From Palsa-1248 sp963737835 (GTDB lineage Bacteria; Gemmatimonadota; Gemmatimonadetes; Gemmatimonadales; Gemmatimonadaceae): a DNA stretch of 64,000 nt. The notes beneath the pieces are model-generated. The model did no database searches. It had not been told where the DNA came from and worked only from the letters and a program-made list of their open reading frames with translations. Where the stretch lies: contig CAVTUH010000001.1 of the NCBI GenBank assembly GCA_963737835.1, forward strand, positions 1,550,001 through 1,614,000, read 5' to 3'. Within the stretch, counting starts at the first letter, position 1. The number at the start of each line of letters is the position of its first letter. Below, piece by piece: positions 52,114 through 60,389 of this stretch. The translations under genes and the position numbers were made by a program.

Positions 52114-52776
52114 GCGTGTGGATTGCGCCGTCGTTGCTCAGCGCGGACTGGGCCCACCTCCCTGCCGCGGTCGCGGCGTGCGAAGCGGGGGGCGCGGACG
52201 CGCTCCATTCTCGATGTGATGGATGGCCGGTTCGTCCCGAACCTCACCTTCGGCGCCAAGATGATCGAGACGGTACGCGGCCTCACGGCGCTCCGGCTCG
52301 ATGTCCACATGATGGTGGTCGAGCCCGAGCGCTACCTCGATTCGTTTGCGAGTGCCGGCGCCAGTGGGATGACGATTCACGCGGAGGCCACTGCGCACCT
52401 GGACCGCCACGTGTGCCGCATCAAGGAGCTGGGCTGCGCCGCCGGCGTCGCGATCAACCCCGGTACGCCCGTCGAGGCACTGCGCGAGGTCGCCGGATTC
52501 ATCGACCTCGCGCTCGTCATGTCAGTCAATCCGGGCTTCGGTGGCCAGGAGTTCATCCGATACTCGCTGGATAAGCTTGCCCGGACCCGTGCGTTGTTGC
52601 GCGCAACGGGGAGCCGTGCCCGGCTCGAGGTGGACGGCGGCATCAACCGCGATACCATTGCGGCCGCCTGGCAGGCCGGCGCCGACACGTTTGTCGCGGG
52701 ACAGGCGGTGTTCGGCGCTGACGGTCCGGCAGCCGAGATCCGCGCCTTGCGTGCGCGGTGCACGAACCTCGCGTGA
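52110..52776 (+). CDS. rpe: Ribulose-phosphate 3-epimerase (single-base frameshift)
   Basis: This TIM-barrel enzyme interconverts ribulose 5-phosphate and xylulose 5-phosphate in the pentose phosphate pathway. GTG 52110 opens with VWIAPSLLSADWAHLPAAV; at 52208-52209 an extra T breaks the frame. Without it the sequence reads DALHLDVMDGRFVPNLTFG, carrying the metal-binding His and catalytic Asp. The rest (LDVHMMVVEPERYLDSF, LVMSVNPGFGGQ, LEVDGGINRDT) is intact. Repaired length is about 221 residues, as expected. Confidence 0.9.
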
Positions 52777-52783
52777 GACGTGT

Positions 52784-53383
52784 ATGACGGCCCGTGAGCA
52801 GCTCGGAGTGGTCGGGGGCGTTGTCGTCGCACTCGCGATCGCGTTCGCGATCGCGAATCACTTCATCGTTCGAGAGTTCGCTCTCGTCACGCTCGGGTCC
52901 CGCGCACCGGACTTCCACGCCGTCCCCGTCATCGTGACCGCAGGGCCGACATCCCGGGCCAGGACGCTTCATGACTACAAGGGCGATGTCGTCCTGCTGA
53001 ACATTTGGGCGACCTGGTGTGCGCCCTGTCGCGTCGAGATGCCCTCGATCGAAGCCTTGCAGCGTGTGTACGGCCCGCGCGGCCTCCATATTGTCGCCAT
53101 CAGCGTCGATGCGCCGGGCATGGACTCGACGATCCAGGCGTTTGCGAAACAGTACGGCCTGACATTCGAGATCCTGCACGATCCCACAGTGGGTCCCTTT
53201 ACAGCAGACGGCTCGCGCGCGCCTGGCGAGATTGAGCAGGACTACCAGACTACCGGGGTTCCGGAGACGTTCGTGATTGCCCGCGACGGTATCATTCGCA
53301 AGAAGGTGATCGGCGCAGCGGACTGGGGATCGGCGGGCAACGAGTCGCTCATCGGCCAGCTGCTACGGGAGCCGGCCTCGTGA
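52784..53383 (+). CDS. Membrane-anchored thioredoxin-like protein (TlpA/ResA type)
   Basis: A 199-residue protein with one N-terminal helix (about 8-26) and a periplasmic thioredoxin fold. The active site is Trp78-Cys-Ala-Pro-Cys82 in NIWATWCAPCRVEMPS; the cis-Pro segment is TGVPETFVIARDG. TlpA/ResA proteins reduce cysteines in exported proteins, including apocytochromes c, which fits the cytochrome c maturation operon elsewhere in the window. The ATG is 7 bases beyond the rpe stop. Confidence 0.88.
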   Translation: MTAREQLGVVGGVVVALAIAFAIANHFIVREFALVTLGSRAPDFHAVPVIVTAGPTSRARTLHDYKGDVVLLNIWATWCAPCRVEMPSIEALQRVYGPRGLHIVAISVDAPGMDSTIQAFAKQYGLTFEILHDPTVGPFTADGSRAPGEIEQDYQTTGVPETFVIARDGIIRKKVIGAADWGSAGNESLIGQLLREPAS

Positions 53384-53520
53384 CGCCCCGCACGGCGCGG
53401 ATTCGACGCCGAGTGACGGCGGCATTCACGGAGCGGTTGGGATACAAGGCCGTCGCGGTGTTTCTGGCGATTGCCCTGTGGCTTTACACGCACATCGCCG
53501 GACCACCTTCCACGCCGTGA
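53380..53520 (+). CDS. 46-residue single-helix membrane protein
   Basis: Read from GTG 53380, which overlaps the upstream TGA. The product has a basic N-terminus (TPRTARIRRRVTAAFTERLG) and one hydrophobic helix YKAVAVFLAIALWLYTHIAG, then PPSTP and the stop. The helix resembles the N-terminal segment of YbbR/CdaR proteins (KLLALLLAIALW type), but the YbbR repeats are absent. It may be a stand-alone small membrane protein. Close packing between two real genes with perfect GTGA coupling supports expression. Confidence 0.5.
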   Translation: MTPRTARIRRRVTAAFTERLGYKAVAVFLAIALWLYTHIAGPPSTP

Positions 53521-53538
53521 GTCGGCACTCTGCCTCGC

Positions 53539-54582
53539 GTGCTGGGTGTCGAAACGTCGTGTGATGAGACGTCCGCGGCCATCGTCGACGGCGCAGGCGA
53601 CGCGACGGCGATGCGGTCGCTCGTCATTCTCTCGCAGGACGCGCATACCGTGTTCGGGGGCGTAGTGCCCGAGATCGCGTCGCGCATGCATCTCACGAGC
53701 ATTGTGCCGGTTGTTGACCGCGCACTCGCGGATGCGGGACTCGAGCGCCACGACGTGGACGCGATCGCCGTGACCAACACCCCGGGACTCATCGGAGCGC
53801 TGCTCGTCGGTGTCAGCTACGCCAAGGCCTTGGCCTACGCCCTCGGGCGACCGCTGATTGCGGTGCACCACCTCGAGGCCCACCTCTTCGCGACAACGCT
53901 CGAGCACGCCGACGCGACACCGCCGTTTACCGCGTTGCTCGTGTCTGGGGGCCATACGTTGTTGCTCGATGTCGCGGCCTGGGGCAGCTACCGACAGCTC
54001 GGCGCCACCAGGGACGACGCGGCCGGCGAAGCCTTCGACAAGGTTGCGAAGTTGCTGGGGCTTCCCTATCCGGGAGGGCGGCACGTCGAGACGCTGGCGA
54101 CACGAGGCAACCCGGCACGCTTCCGATTTACGCGACCGATGCTGCGTGCCAATCAGCAGCCCGGAGATCGCGACTACTTCGACCTGTCGTTCAGCGGCAT
54201 CAAGACCGCGGTCCTACAGGCCGTTCAGTCGAGTGAGGCGCTCGGGGGCGACGCCGACCAGGTGCGGGCCGACATCGCGCGTGGGTTTCAGGACGCCGTC
54301 ATTGACACGCTGGTGGAGAAAACGGCGCGCGCGGCGGCCGCGCACGGGCGTGATCGCATAGTGCTGGGAGGGGGCGTCGCGTGCAATCGCGCGCTCGTAG
54401 CCGCCATGCGCGACCGGGCGGCCGCACTGGGTGCGGCCGTCTTTGCGCCATCACCTCGCCTCGCCACCGACAACGCGGCCATGGTGGCACGGGCCGGCTT
54501 GTATCACCTGGAGTCAGGCGACATTGCAGGCCTCGAGCTTACGGCATACGCCTCGCGACCTATTCCGGGCCTCGTGGGGTAG
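53539..54582 (+). CDS. tsaD: tRNA threonylcarbamoyladenosine transferase TsaD
   Basis: A 347-residue ASKHA-fold protein that transfers the threonylcarbamoyl group to A37 of ANN-decoding tRNAs. VLGVETSCDETSAAIV starts the domain; metal ligands are in HHLEAH (110-115). LLVSGGHTLLL, GEAFDKVAKLLGL and VLGGGVACNRAL follow. GTG 53539 gives the canonical start, directly at the VETSCDET motif. tsaB and tsaE are not nearby. Confidence 0.95.
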   Translation: MLGVETSCDETSAAIVDGAGDATAMRSLVILSQDAHTVFGGVVPEIASRMHLTSIVPVVDRALADAGLERHDVDAIAVTNTPGLIGALLVGVSYAKALAYALGRPLIAVHHLEAHLFATTLEHADATPPFTALLVSGGHTLLLDVAAWGSYRQLGATRDDAAGEAFDKVAKLLGLPYPGGRHVETLATRGNPARFRFTRPMLRANQQPGDRDYFDLSFSGIKTAVLQAVQSSEALGGDADQVRADIARGFQDAVIDTLVEKTARAAAAHGRDRIVLGGGVACNRALVAAMRDRAAALGAAVFAPSPRLATDNAAMVARAGLYHLESGDIAGLELTAYASRPIPGLVG

Positions 54583-54712
54583 CACGCAACGGGGACCGCG
54601 TATCATTCGGACGCTGTCAGCGGCTGTCGTGCGGCCCTCTAAGTTTCATATTGCTCCCTGGATTGCGGGCTGTTCCTTCCAACTCGCGGCGATTGGCCGC
54701 ACGGCGATTTCA

Positions 54713-55564
54713 GTGCCTCATTCGATCATTCACCACCCCCTGTCGTACCAACTCGGGCCCTTGCAGGTCACGGGGTTCGGCGTCGCCGTGCTGTTGGCGT
54801 TCGTCATCGCCCAGCTCACAACCAACGAGACACTGACCGAGCGGGGCCAGGACCCCACAGTCACGTCGGACTGCGTCCTCGCCGCCGTGATCGGGGGATT
54901 GCTGGGTGCCAAGATCTACTACGCGATTCTCACGGGTGACATTGCCAACCTGGTCCATCGCGCTGGTTTCGTTTTCTGGGGTGGCCTCATGGGCGGCATC
55001 ATCGGGACGGCGTTGGTGATCCGCTTCCGTCACTGGAGCTTCGCGCAGATCAGTGACGCGGCCGCTCCCGGGCTTGCCGCGGCGTACAGCGTCGGTCGGA
55101 CGGGCTGCTGGGCAGTCGGGGACGACTACGGCCGTCCGTGGAATTCGCGCTGGGCGGTCGCCTTTCCAGATGGGGCACCGCCGTCCACGGCCCAGAACCT
55201 CGCAGAGCTCTTCCACCTCAAGTTGTCGCCCGACGTTCCTGCCTCTCGCGTCCTGAGCGTGTACCCCACCGAGCTCTACGAGGTGGTGCTCGCCTTTATC
55301 ATGTTTCTGATCCTGTGGCGGTTTCGAAACCATCGCCACGCCGCAGGCTGGCTGTTCGGCCTGTACTGCGTGTTGGCCGGGATCGAGCGATTCTTGATCG
55401 AGTTCCTGCGCGCCAAGGACGACCGGTTCTTCGGTCCGTTCACGACCGCCCAGGCCATTGCCGCTGCGTTTGTACTCGGGGGCGCGCTGTGGATGGCGGC
55501 TCGCTGGAACCCGGGACCGAAAGCACCGGGCATCTTTGTAGAACCGGAGCCGCAGGCGGCCTAA
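54713..55564 (+). CDS. lgt: Prolipoprotein diacylglyceryl transferase
   Basis: An inner-membrane enzyme of about 283 residues with seven helices. It attaches diacylglycerol to lipobox cysteines. The conserved HxxxY-type start (IIHHPLSYQLGPLQVTGFG), FVFWGGLMGGIIG and the signature YSVGRTGCWAVGDDYGRPW are visible, as is the late YPTELYEVV. The start is uncertain (GTG 54713 assumed). The 130 bases after tsaD hold no repeat, only a TATCAT at about 54600 that might be a -10 box. It would process the lipoproteins seen at 532 and 8007. Confidence 0.88.
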   Translation: MPHSIIHHPLSYQLGPLQVTGFGVAVLLAFVIAQLTTNETLTERGQDPTVTSDCVLAAVIGGLLGAKIYYAILTGDIANLVHRAGFVFWGGLMGGIIGTALVIRFRHWSFAQISDAAAPGLAAAYSVGRTGCWAVGDDYGRPWNSRWAVAFPDGAPPSTAQNLAELFHLKLSPDVPASRVLSVYPTELYEVVLAFIMFLILWRFRNHRHAAGWLFGLYCVLAGIERFLIEFLRAKDDRFFGPFTTAQAIAAAFVLGGALWMAARWNPGPKAPGIFVEPEPQAA

Positions 55565-55588
55565 GGGGACACGCCGGGACTCGGCGGC

Positions 55589-57997
55589 TTAGTCCCTCAG
55601 CCCCATCTCCTTGCCTTCCTCCAGCTCCGCCAACTCACGTCGCAGCTCCGCCAGGGTCGCCTCGAGCTCCGCAACGCGGCGCTCGAGCGCGTCTGCCCGG
55701 CTGGTCGAGGCTGGAACGGCATCCGGAACGGCAACGGATGGCGATGTCACCGCCACCGTCGGCAGCGCAACGGACCGCCGCGGCCAGAACGTCTTGATGA
55801 GAGCGAACGCCAAGAGCGCCAGGAGAACCAGCTGCGCGAGCAGCGTTTCGACACTTGGGAATATTCCCATCGCATCAATGTGCGGGAATCCGGGCAGCAG
55901 CGTCACCGGTAGCGCGCCACCCTCCTGAAGCTCGCGCACGCCCTTGCCCGCGAAGACGAACGCCATGTAATACAGCAGCGCGCTCGTCACCGTGAAGAAC
56001 GGCCGCAGCGGAATCCGCACGCCGAAGCGATAGAACAACGTGAAGATCCCTGCCAGCATCACGCCGCCGACGACGATACCCAGTGTCAGTGGGAGCGCGA
56101 CGTGGCCGCCCTCATTGAACAATGCCTGATAAAACAGCGCCGTCTCTGCACCTTCGCGGTACACCGCGAGGAACGCCACAAACGCCAGCGCCTTGGCGCC
56201 ACCATGTTCCAGCGCGGTCGATACCTTGTCGCGGATGAATTGCTGCCAGTGGGCCGCCTCGACCTTGGACACCAGCCAATAGCTGACCGAGAACAGCACG
56301 GCGACAGCGACGAGCAGAGTCCCGCCCTCGATGATCTCACGGCTCGCGGGCAGGGCACGCAGGACCGTCGCCAGAACGACGGCGGTCACCGCGCTCGCGC
56401 CCACACCGAGTGCCGCGCCCATCCAAATAGACCGTAGTCTGTCACGATGCCCGGTCTTGATCAGGAACGCGACGACGGCTCCCACGACGAGGATCGCCTC
56501 GAAGCCTTCGCGCACGATGATGAGCAGCGATTGAAGAAATGCCGCCCATCCCCCAGCCGCCGGTTTCGTCAACGCGACGACCTCCGGCAACCCGATCTCG
56601 ATCGCATCGCGCGCGCGTTCCGCCGCCCGGATGTCGCTCATCCGGACCGCCCCCTTGAAGTCGGCGAATTGTCGCTCCATCGCCGAGACGAGGCCGGGAT
56701 CCTTGGCTTGCACCGCGGGCTCGAGCGGTTCAAACGCGATGTATGAATCGAAGGCGCGATCACGGGCATCGTTGACGCGGCCGCCGCGAGCTGCCACCAA
56801 CGACGCGTTGAGCAACTCCAACACGTGCTGCGCCGCAGCCGATGCGCCGGACGTATCACCGGTTGCAGGCCCCGCGGCGGCCAGCACCTCGTGTGTCGAA
56901 GTCGTCTGTGTCGGGGCCGTACGCAGATACGCGATGATGTCGGCGACCTGTCGCGCACTGAGATCGGGACTCGGTGGCATCACGCTGCCGCTCACGCCTC
57001 TCGTGATCGCCTGCGCCATCTCCGAATCGCTGTGGTCCACCTGCCACGCGAAGTCCAGCACCGCCGGCGGGATCGTGCTGAGATCGTGCGCATACGGTCC
57101 GCTGGCGAGAGCCGCGGATCCATGGCAGCTGGCGCATCGCTGGAAATAGAGCCCTTCTCCCTGGCGGACCTCCCCGGAGGTGGCCCGCAGGCTCGTCACA
57201 TACGCAACCACGTTCCACCGCTCGTCCGGCGTGAGCGCGGTCGCCCACGACGGCATGGCGGTTCCCCGCACACCGACAGCCACAAGTCGATACATCAAGG
57301 CAGGGGTGACGGTCGCCATGGCCGTCGCGGACCCGATTGGGGGTGGTGCGGTCGACAGGCCTTTTGCAGCGGGCCCATCGCCCTGCCCTGCCATCCCGTG
57401 GCACGAAGCGCAGTTTCGTGCGAAGAGCGCGCGCCCGGCGGCCATGTCCAGCGCCCCTCGCGGCATTGTCAGCGCCCCGGCACTGCCAAGCGCTGCCGCG
57501 AATCGCCCGTAGATCCCCTGCACCTCGCCCAGGGGCCGGTCGGCGCGCATCGCGAGGACCAGTGTATCCAGCAGGGCGATCGTCGCTTCGCGCCCGTTGC
57601 CGGGCAGCCGGCTCGCGACGTCACGGGCATCGATCAGGAAGCCGGCCGCTTCGTCCCGCTCTTCGGCCGAAATCAGCCTGCCCGTGGCGTCGACTCCCTT
57701 GCCGTACTCGCCGACCGCAACGCCGACGATGCTCGCCAATCGCTGGGCCGGCGCTTCGCCTTCCTCCATCTGCTGATCGCCGGCGATACCCGACGCGGGC
57801 GCGGTGGCCCGGTTCGAGCGCGCACCAGGCCGGACCATACCCCCATATAGCCGAGAAGGCGGGCCAGGCTCACCAGGCGTGCCCCGATGGCTTCCGGCCC
57901 CGTACGCAGGCCCAGCAAGGACCCACAGACCGGCCAGCGCGACGAGCGACCGGCGAAAGCGACGCAATGAGAACATTCCGAGCGAATTTATCGGCAT
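55589..57997 (-). CDS. Cytochrome c-FTR1 iron permease fusion
   Basis: About 802 residues. A signal peptide (57997 or 57976 start; LRRFRRSLVALAGLWVLAG) is followed by a linker. Two c-type haem sites follow, CASCHGMAGQGDG and CASCHGSAALASG. The C-terminal half has seven helices of the FTR1 family with the iron-binding REGFEAILVVGAVVAFLI and REGAETALFYQAL motifs, ending in a coiled coil (LERRVAELEATLAELRRELA). FTR1 takes up ferric iron made by an oxidase; fused cytochromes may oxidise Fe(II) at the membrane. No separate multicopper oxidase is adjacent. Confidence 0.9.
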   Translation of the reverse strand: MPINSLGMFSLRRFRRSLVALAGLWVLAGPAYGAGSHRGTPGEPGPPSRLYGGMVRPGARSNRATAPASGIAGDQQMEEGEAPAQRLASIVGVAVGEYGKGVDATGRLISAEERDEAAGFLIDARDVASRLPGNGREATIALLDTLVLAMRADRPLGEVQGIYGRFAAALGSAGALTMPRGALDMAAGRALFARNCASCHGMAGQGDGPAAKGLSTAPPPIGSATAMATVTPALMYRLVAVGVRGTAMPSWATALTPDERWNVVAYVTSLRATSGEVRQGEGLYFQRCASCHGSAALASGPYAHDLSTIPPAVLDFAWQVDHSDSEMAQAITRGVSGSVMPPSPDLSARQVADIIAYLRTAPTQTTSTHEVLAAAGPATGDTSGASAAAQHVLELLNASLVAARGGRVNDARDRAFDSYIAFEPLEPAVQAKDPGLVSAMERQFADFKGAVRMSDIRAAERARDAIEIGLPEVVALTKPAAGGWAAFLQSLLIIVREGFEAILVVGAVVAFLIKTGHRDRLRSIWMGAALGVGASAVTAVVLATVLRALPASREIIEGGTLLVAVAVLFSVSYWLVSKVEAAHWQQFIRDKVSTALEHGGAKALAFVAFLAVYREGAETALFYQALFNEGGHVALPLTLGIVVGGVMLAGIFTLFYRFGVRIPLRPFFTVTSALLYYMAFVFAGKGVRELQEGGALPVTLLPGFPHIDAMGIFPSVETLLAQLVLLALLAFALIKTFWPRRSVALPTVAVTSPSVAVPDAVPASTSRADALERRVAELEATLAELRRELAELEEGKEMGLRD

Positions 57998-58038
57998 TGC
58001 GCGGCCCGATCCAGTCGATTGGGCCGCAAAGCGTTTGC

Positions 58039-58425
58039 CTAGGAGTCGGCCTCTAGGATAACGACTGCCACCGCCGAATGGTCGGCGTGCGTCATTGACA
58101 CCCACAACCGGGCGGCCCCGATTTGCGCAGCTCGTTGGGCGGCCTTTCCGTGGAGCACCAGCGCTGGTTGGCCATCGTCACCGGGCACAACTTCGATCTC
58201 GCGCCAGGCGATCCCTCGGGCGAGCGCGTTGCCAGCGAGTGCCTTGAAGGCTGCCTCCTTGGCCGCCAGGCGTGCGGCGAAATGCCGGGCTGGCGTGGCT
58301 CGGGCGCGTGCGTATTGTGCTTCCCGAGCGGTAAACAGTTTGTCGACCGCGCGCGTGGGAAAGCGCTCGAGCAGCTGCTGGACTCGCGGGATGTCGATCG
58401 CGTCGACCCCGATGCCGACGATCAC
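58039..58425 (-). CDS. acpS: Holo-acyl-carrier-protein synthase AcpS
   Basis: A 128-residue phosphopantetheinyl transferase that activates acyl carrier protein. VIVGIGVDAIDIPRVQQLLE holds the first Mg-binding Asp, and HFAARLAAKEAAFKALAG the Glu/Lys pair; WVSMTHADHSAVAVVILE closes the fold. GTG 58425 is chosen because it starts the conserved VGIGVD motif and overlaps the stop of the upstream gene (GTGA). It would activate the carrier protein needed by the ketosynthase at 17392. Confidence 0.92.
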   Translation of the reverse strand: MIVGIGVDAIDIPRVQQLLERFPTRAVDKLFTAREAQYARARATPARHFAARLAAKEAAFKALAGNALARGIAWREIEVVPGDDGQPALVLHGKAAQRAAQIGAARLWVSMTHADHSAVAVVILEADS

Positions 58426-59207
58426 GGGTCGCGCTCCGCCGGATCCTGTCCCGGGGAGGGCCGCTGCCGCCCCAACGACCACCGCCGTGTCCGCGGCCCG
58501 GCGAGAGGCGTTTCCTTCAGCACGGGCGCGATTGCCAGCCACGACTGGTCCACGTGGGTCAGCAAAGAGCGACACTGGGCCGTCCACGCACGCCACCACA
58601 CGAACGCCACATCGTCGCTGGCCGCCGCGACCGCTCGGGCAGCGCTCTCCAACTGCACCAGACTGGCTCTGATCGGCGCCGACAGATCCTCGAGAGCCGT
58701 CTCGAGCGCTCGGCGGTCGGCCGGGGCGTCGGGGTATCGCGCTACCGCGAGCTCATGCAACGCGCGATCCACTTCTGCGGCCAATGCTGGCGCGCGCATC
58801 GCGGCCATCCGAGCGGCGGGATCGGTGGCGTGCTCAGCCGCCCGACGCGCCGCCAGGATCGGCCCGTAGAAGCGATCGTGGTCAGGCCCTGGAAAGCCGC
58901 GCGCAGACCCGAGCCCTCGCAGCGCCAGCGTCAACTCAGGAAGTGTGCACACGCGCGATCGGACCTGATCACCAAGATCTCCGACGCCTTCCCCATCCAC
59001 CTCCAGGACGTCACCGCTGCTCGCATACAGCGCGATGTGGTGCGGCGAGGTCCGCACGCCGTCCAGCGCGGAGAAAAGCACTCGCAGGTCAACCGCCGCC
59101 GAAGCGACTTTCACTGCGATTTCGTCCGCCGCGAGCTCGATGGAGCCCGGCCCGGCGACTTCGCTGCCGTGCCAGAGGGTCCAGACGGTGACGGGTAATG
59201 CGGACAC
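58422..59207 (-). CDS. Protein of unknown function next to acpS
   Basis: A 261-residue protein, mainly helical in its second half (AARRAAEHATDPAARMAAMR, ALHELAVARYPDAPADRRAL) with an N-terminal beta-rich part (TVWTLWHGSEVAG, LYASSGDVLEVDGE). No family recognised and no signal peptide. The open frame extends to 59279, but that part is translated repeat DNA, so GTG 59207 is the likely start. It is coupled to acpS by a GTGA overlap. Confidence 0.55.
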   Translation of the reverse strand: MSALPVTVWTLWHGSEVAGPGSIELAADEIAVKVASAAVDLRVLFSALDGVRTSPHHIALYASSGDVLEVDGEGVGDLGDQVRSRVCTLPELTLALRGLGSARGFPGPDHDRFYGPILAARRAAEHATDPAARMAAMRAPALAAEVDRALHELAVARYPDAPADRRALETALEDLSAPIRASLVQLESAARAVAAASDDVAFVWWRAWTAQCRSLLTHVDQSWLAIAPVLKETPLAGPRTRRWSLGRQRPSPGQDPAERDP

Positions 59208-59220
59208 GAACGGCAGGGTC

Positions 59221-59355
59221 AGGGGGCGGGCGCTGGGGCGCCCGAGAGAGTAGACAATCAGAAAGTAGAAAGTAGACAATGGCTTCGAGTAGGTGTCCGC
59301 GTCTACTCTCTACTTTCTGTGGGTCTACTGTCTCTGGCGCTTTAGCGCCCGCCCC
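59221..59355. repeat. Family 2 hairpin element, copy 3
   Basis: The left end palindrome GGGCGCTGGGGCGCCC is followed by GAGAGAGTAGAC and AGAAAGTAGAAAGTAGAC. The right arm has GTCTACTCTCTACTTTCT, then GTCTACTGTCTC, and ends with the palindrome GGCGCTTTAGCGCC. This is the most symmetrical family 2 copy. The right palindrome contains the TAA stop of the HAD gene (59342-59344). Confidence 0.8.
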
Positions 59356-60055
59356 GGACCCCCGATCCCGCCGTTATGGCCGCCACGACGTCTTCGGTAG
59401 GGGCCAGATCCTCGAACACGGCAATCGGTCCACATGCGCCGAGTTGCTCGACACTGTATCGCCCCGTCGCGACGCCGATTGCTCGGGCCCCGATTCCCTG
59501 GCCACATGCGATATCTGCGGGCGTGTCCCCGATGATGACGATCGCCGATCCCGGCAGGTCGACCCCAAGACGCTCACATGCTCGCTGCTGCGCGACGGCT
59601 GGCAGTTGCGGCCGGCTCTCATGATCCGACCCGAAGGCGCCGACCACGAACCGCGAGGGATCGAGACCAGCCGCCGCGAGCTTGGTGCGCGCACCGATCT
59701 CCAGATTACCGGTCAACAAACCCAGGACGACGTCCGTGCGGTCATCCAGCGCATCCAGCAACTCGGGCACACCCGCGTGCAACCGCGGCGGATGCCGAGG
59801 GTCGCGCAGCTCATCGCCAAGACATGCAGCATATCGCGATAGTACCGCGTCCATCCGTGCGTCGATGGACGCATCGATATGACCATCGGAGCGCATGAGG
59901 TCACGGACGATCTGCCGATCCGTTTTTCCGTCGAACCAGTAGTCGTCGGGTCCGGTCGAACCGAACACCTCTCGCAGCGCCCGGTGAATGGCCCGACGAC
60001 CCGCTCCAGCCGCTGACAACAACGTGCCGTCGATGTCGAAGAGGACGAGATGCAT
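59342..60055 (-). CDS. HAD-superfamily phosphatase
   Basis: A 237-residue hydrolase. Motif I is FDIDGTLL (nucleophile D7, acid D9). A helical cap domain spans about 17-85. Motif II is GLLTGNLE and motif IV IVIIGDTPADI. It resembles phosphoglycolate phosphatase and other small-substrate HAD enzymes; the true substrate is not determinable. ATG 60055 is preferred because the longer frame to 60166 runs through repeat DNA; a TATCTT box lies 6 bases before it. The last residues and stop are in the family 2 repeat. Confidence 0.85.
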   Translation of the reverse strand: MHLVLFDIDGTLLSAAGAGRRAIHRALREVFGSTGPDDYWFDGKTDRQIVRDLMRSDGHIDASIDARMDAVLSRYAACLGDELRDPRHPPRLHAGVPELLDALDDRTDVVLGLLTGNLEIGARTKLAAAGLDPSRFVVGAFGSDHESRPQLPAVAQQRACERLGVDLPGSAIVIIGDTPADIACGQGIGARAIGVATGRYSVEQLGACGPIAVFEDLAPTEDVVAAITAGSGVRGGR

Positions 60056-60061
60056 GGGGGG

Positions 60062-60067
60062 AAGATA
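60062..60067 (-). promoter_or_regulatory. Putative -10 box for the HAD gene
   Basis: TATCTT on the minus strand ends 6 bases before the ATG at 60055, with only C residues between. This is another TANNNT box at leaderless spacing, placed just downstream of a family 1 hairpin that would end the preceding transcript. Confidence 0.45.
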
Positions 60068-60079
60068 GGGGAATAGCGG

Positions 60080-60200
60080 GACGTTGGACGTTAGACGTTG
60101 GACGTTGGAGGACAAACCTCGAGGCCAGCTAGGCGCACCGTGGCTGGCCTCGAGGTTTCTTTCCAACGTCCAACGTCTACCCGTCTAACGTCTAACGTCC
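60080..60200. repeat. Family 1 hairpin element, copy 3
   Basis: The left arm has four GACGTTR heptamers, then GAGGACAAACCTCGAGGCC (60108-60126). The right arm mirrors it with GGCCTCGAGGTTTCTTT and inverted heptamers (CCAACGTCCAACGTC, CTAACGTCTAACGTC). The inner stem AAACCTCGAGGCCAGC pairs perfectly with its complement around a 13-base loop. The right end overlaps the zinc-ribbon gene, whose TAG stop it provides. Confidence 0.88.
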
Positions 60201-60389
60201 CTTTTCCCCTTGTTCACACGCCACGCAATATACCTGTCCCCGGAACGTACAGATCAGGCAGAGGAACGTGCCGCACCCCAAACACGGATAGCCCTCAGAG
60301 GCACGCTCCTCCTTCCCGCAGCGGCGACAGAGCATGGCGTCGCCTCCGGGCAGCTCCTTCTGCGGCTCGGGTGACTCCTGGCCAGACAT
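60192..60389 (-). CDS. Small zinc-ribbon protein
   Basis: A 65-residue protein with four Cys-x2-Cys pairs: CRRC, CLGC, CLIC and CVAC. These eight cysteines would bind two zinc ions in a B-box- or RING-like ribbon. The N-terminal 18 residues are polar. No specific function can be given; a protein- or nucleic-acid-binding accessory role is likely. Its ATG overlaps the stop of the NtrC-type regulator gene (ATGA), so the two are translationally coupled and may work together. Confidence 0.7.
   Translation of the reverse strand: MSGQESPEPQKELPGGDAMLCRRCGKEERASEGYPCLGCGTFLCLICTFRGQVYCVACEQGEKGR

Noticed and set aside
48114..52776. Programmed +1 frameshifting of thiE, the PASTA gene and rpe
   Set aside because: Shift sites share no slippery motif or downstream structure, and unrelated genes are affected in the same way, so sequencing indels explain them better.
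59221..59355. Insertion sequence or attachment site
   Set aside because: There are inverted arms, but no transposase, integrase, tRNA gene or target duplication was seen.
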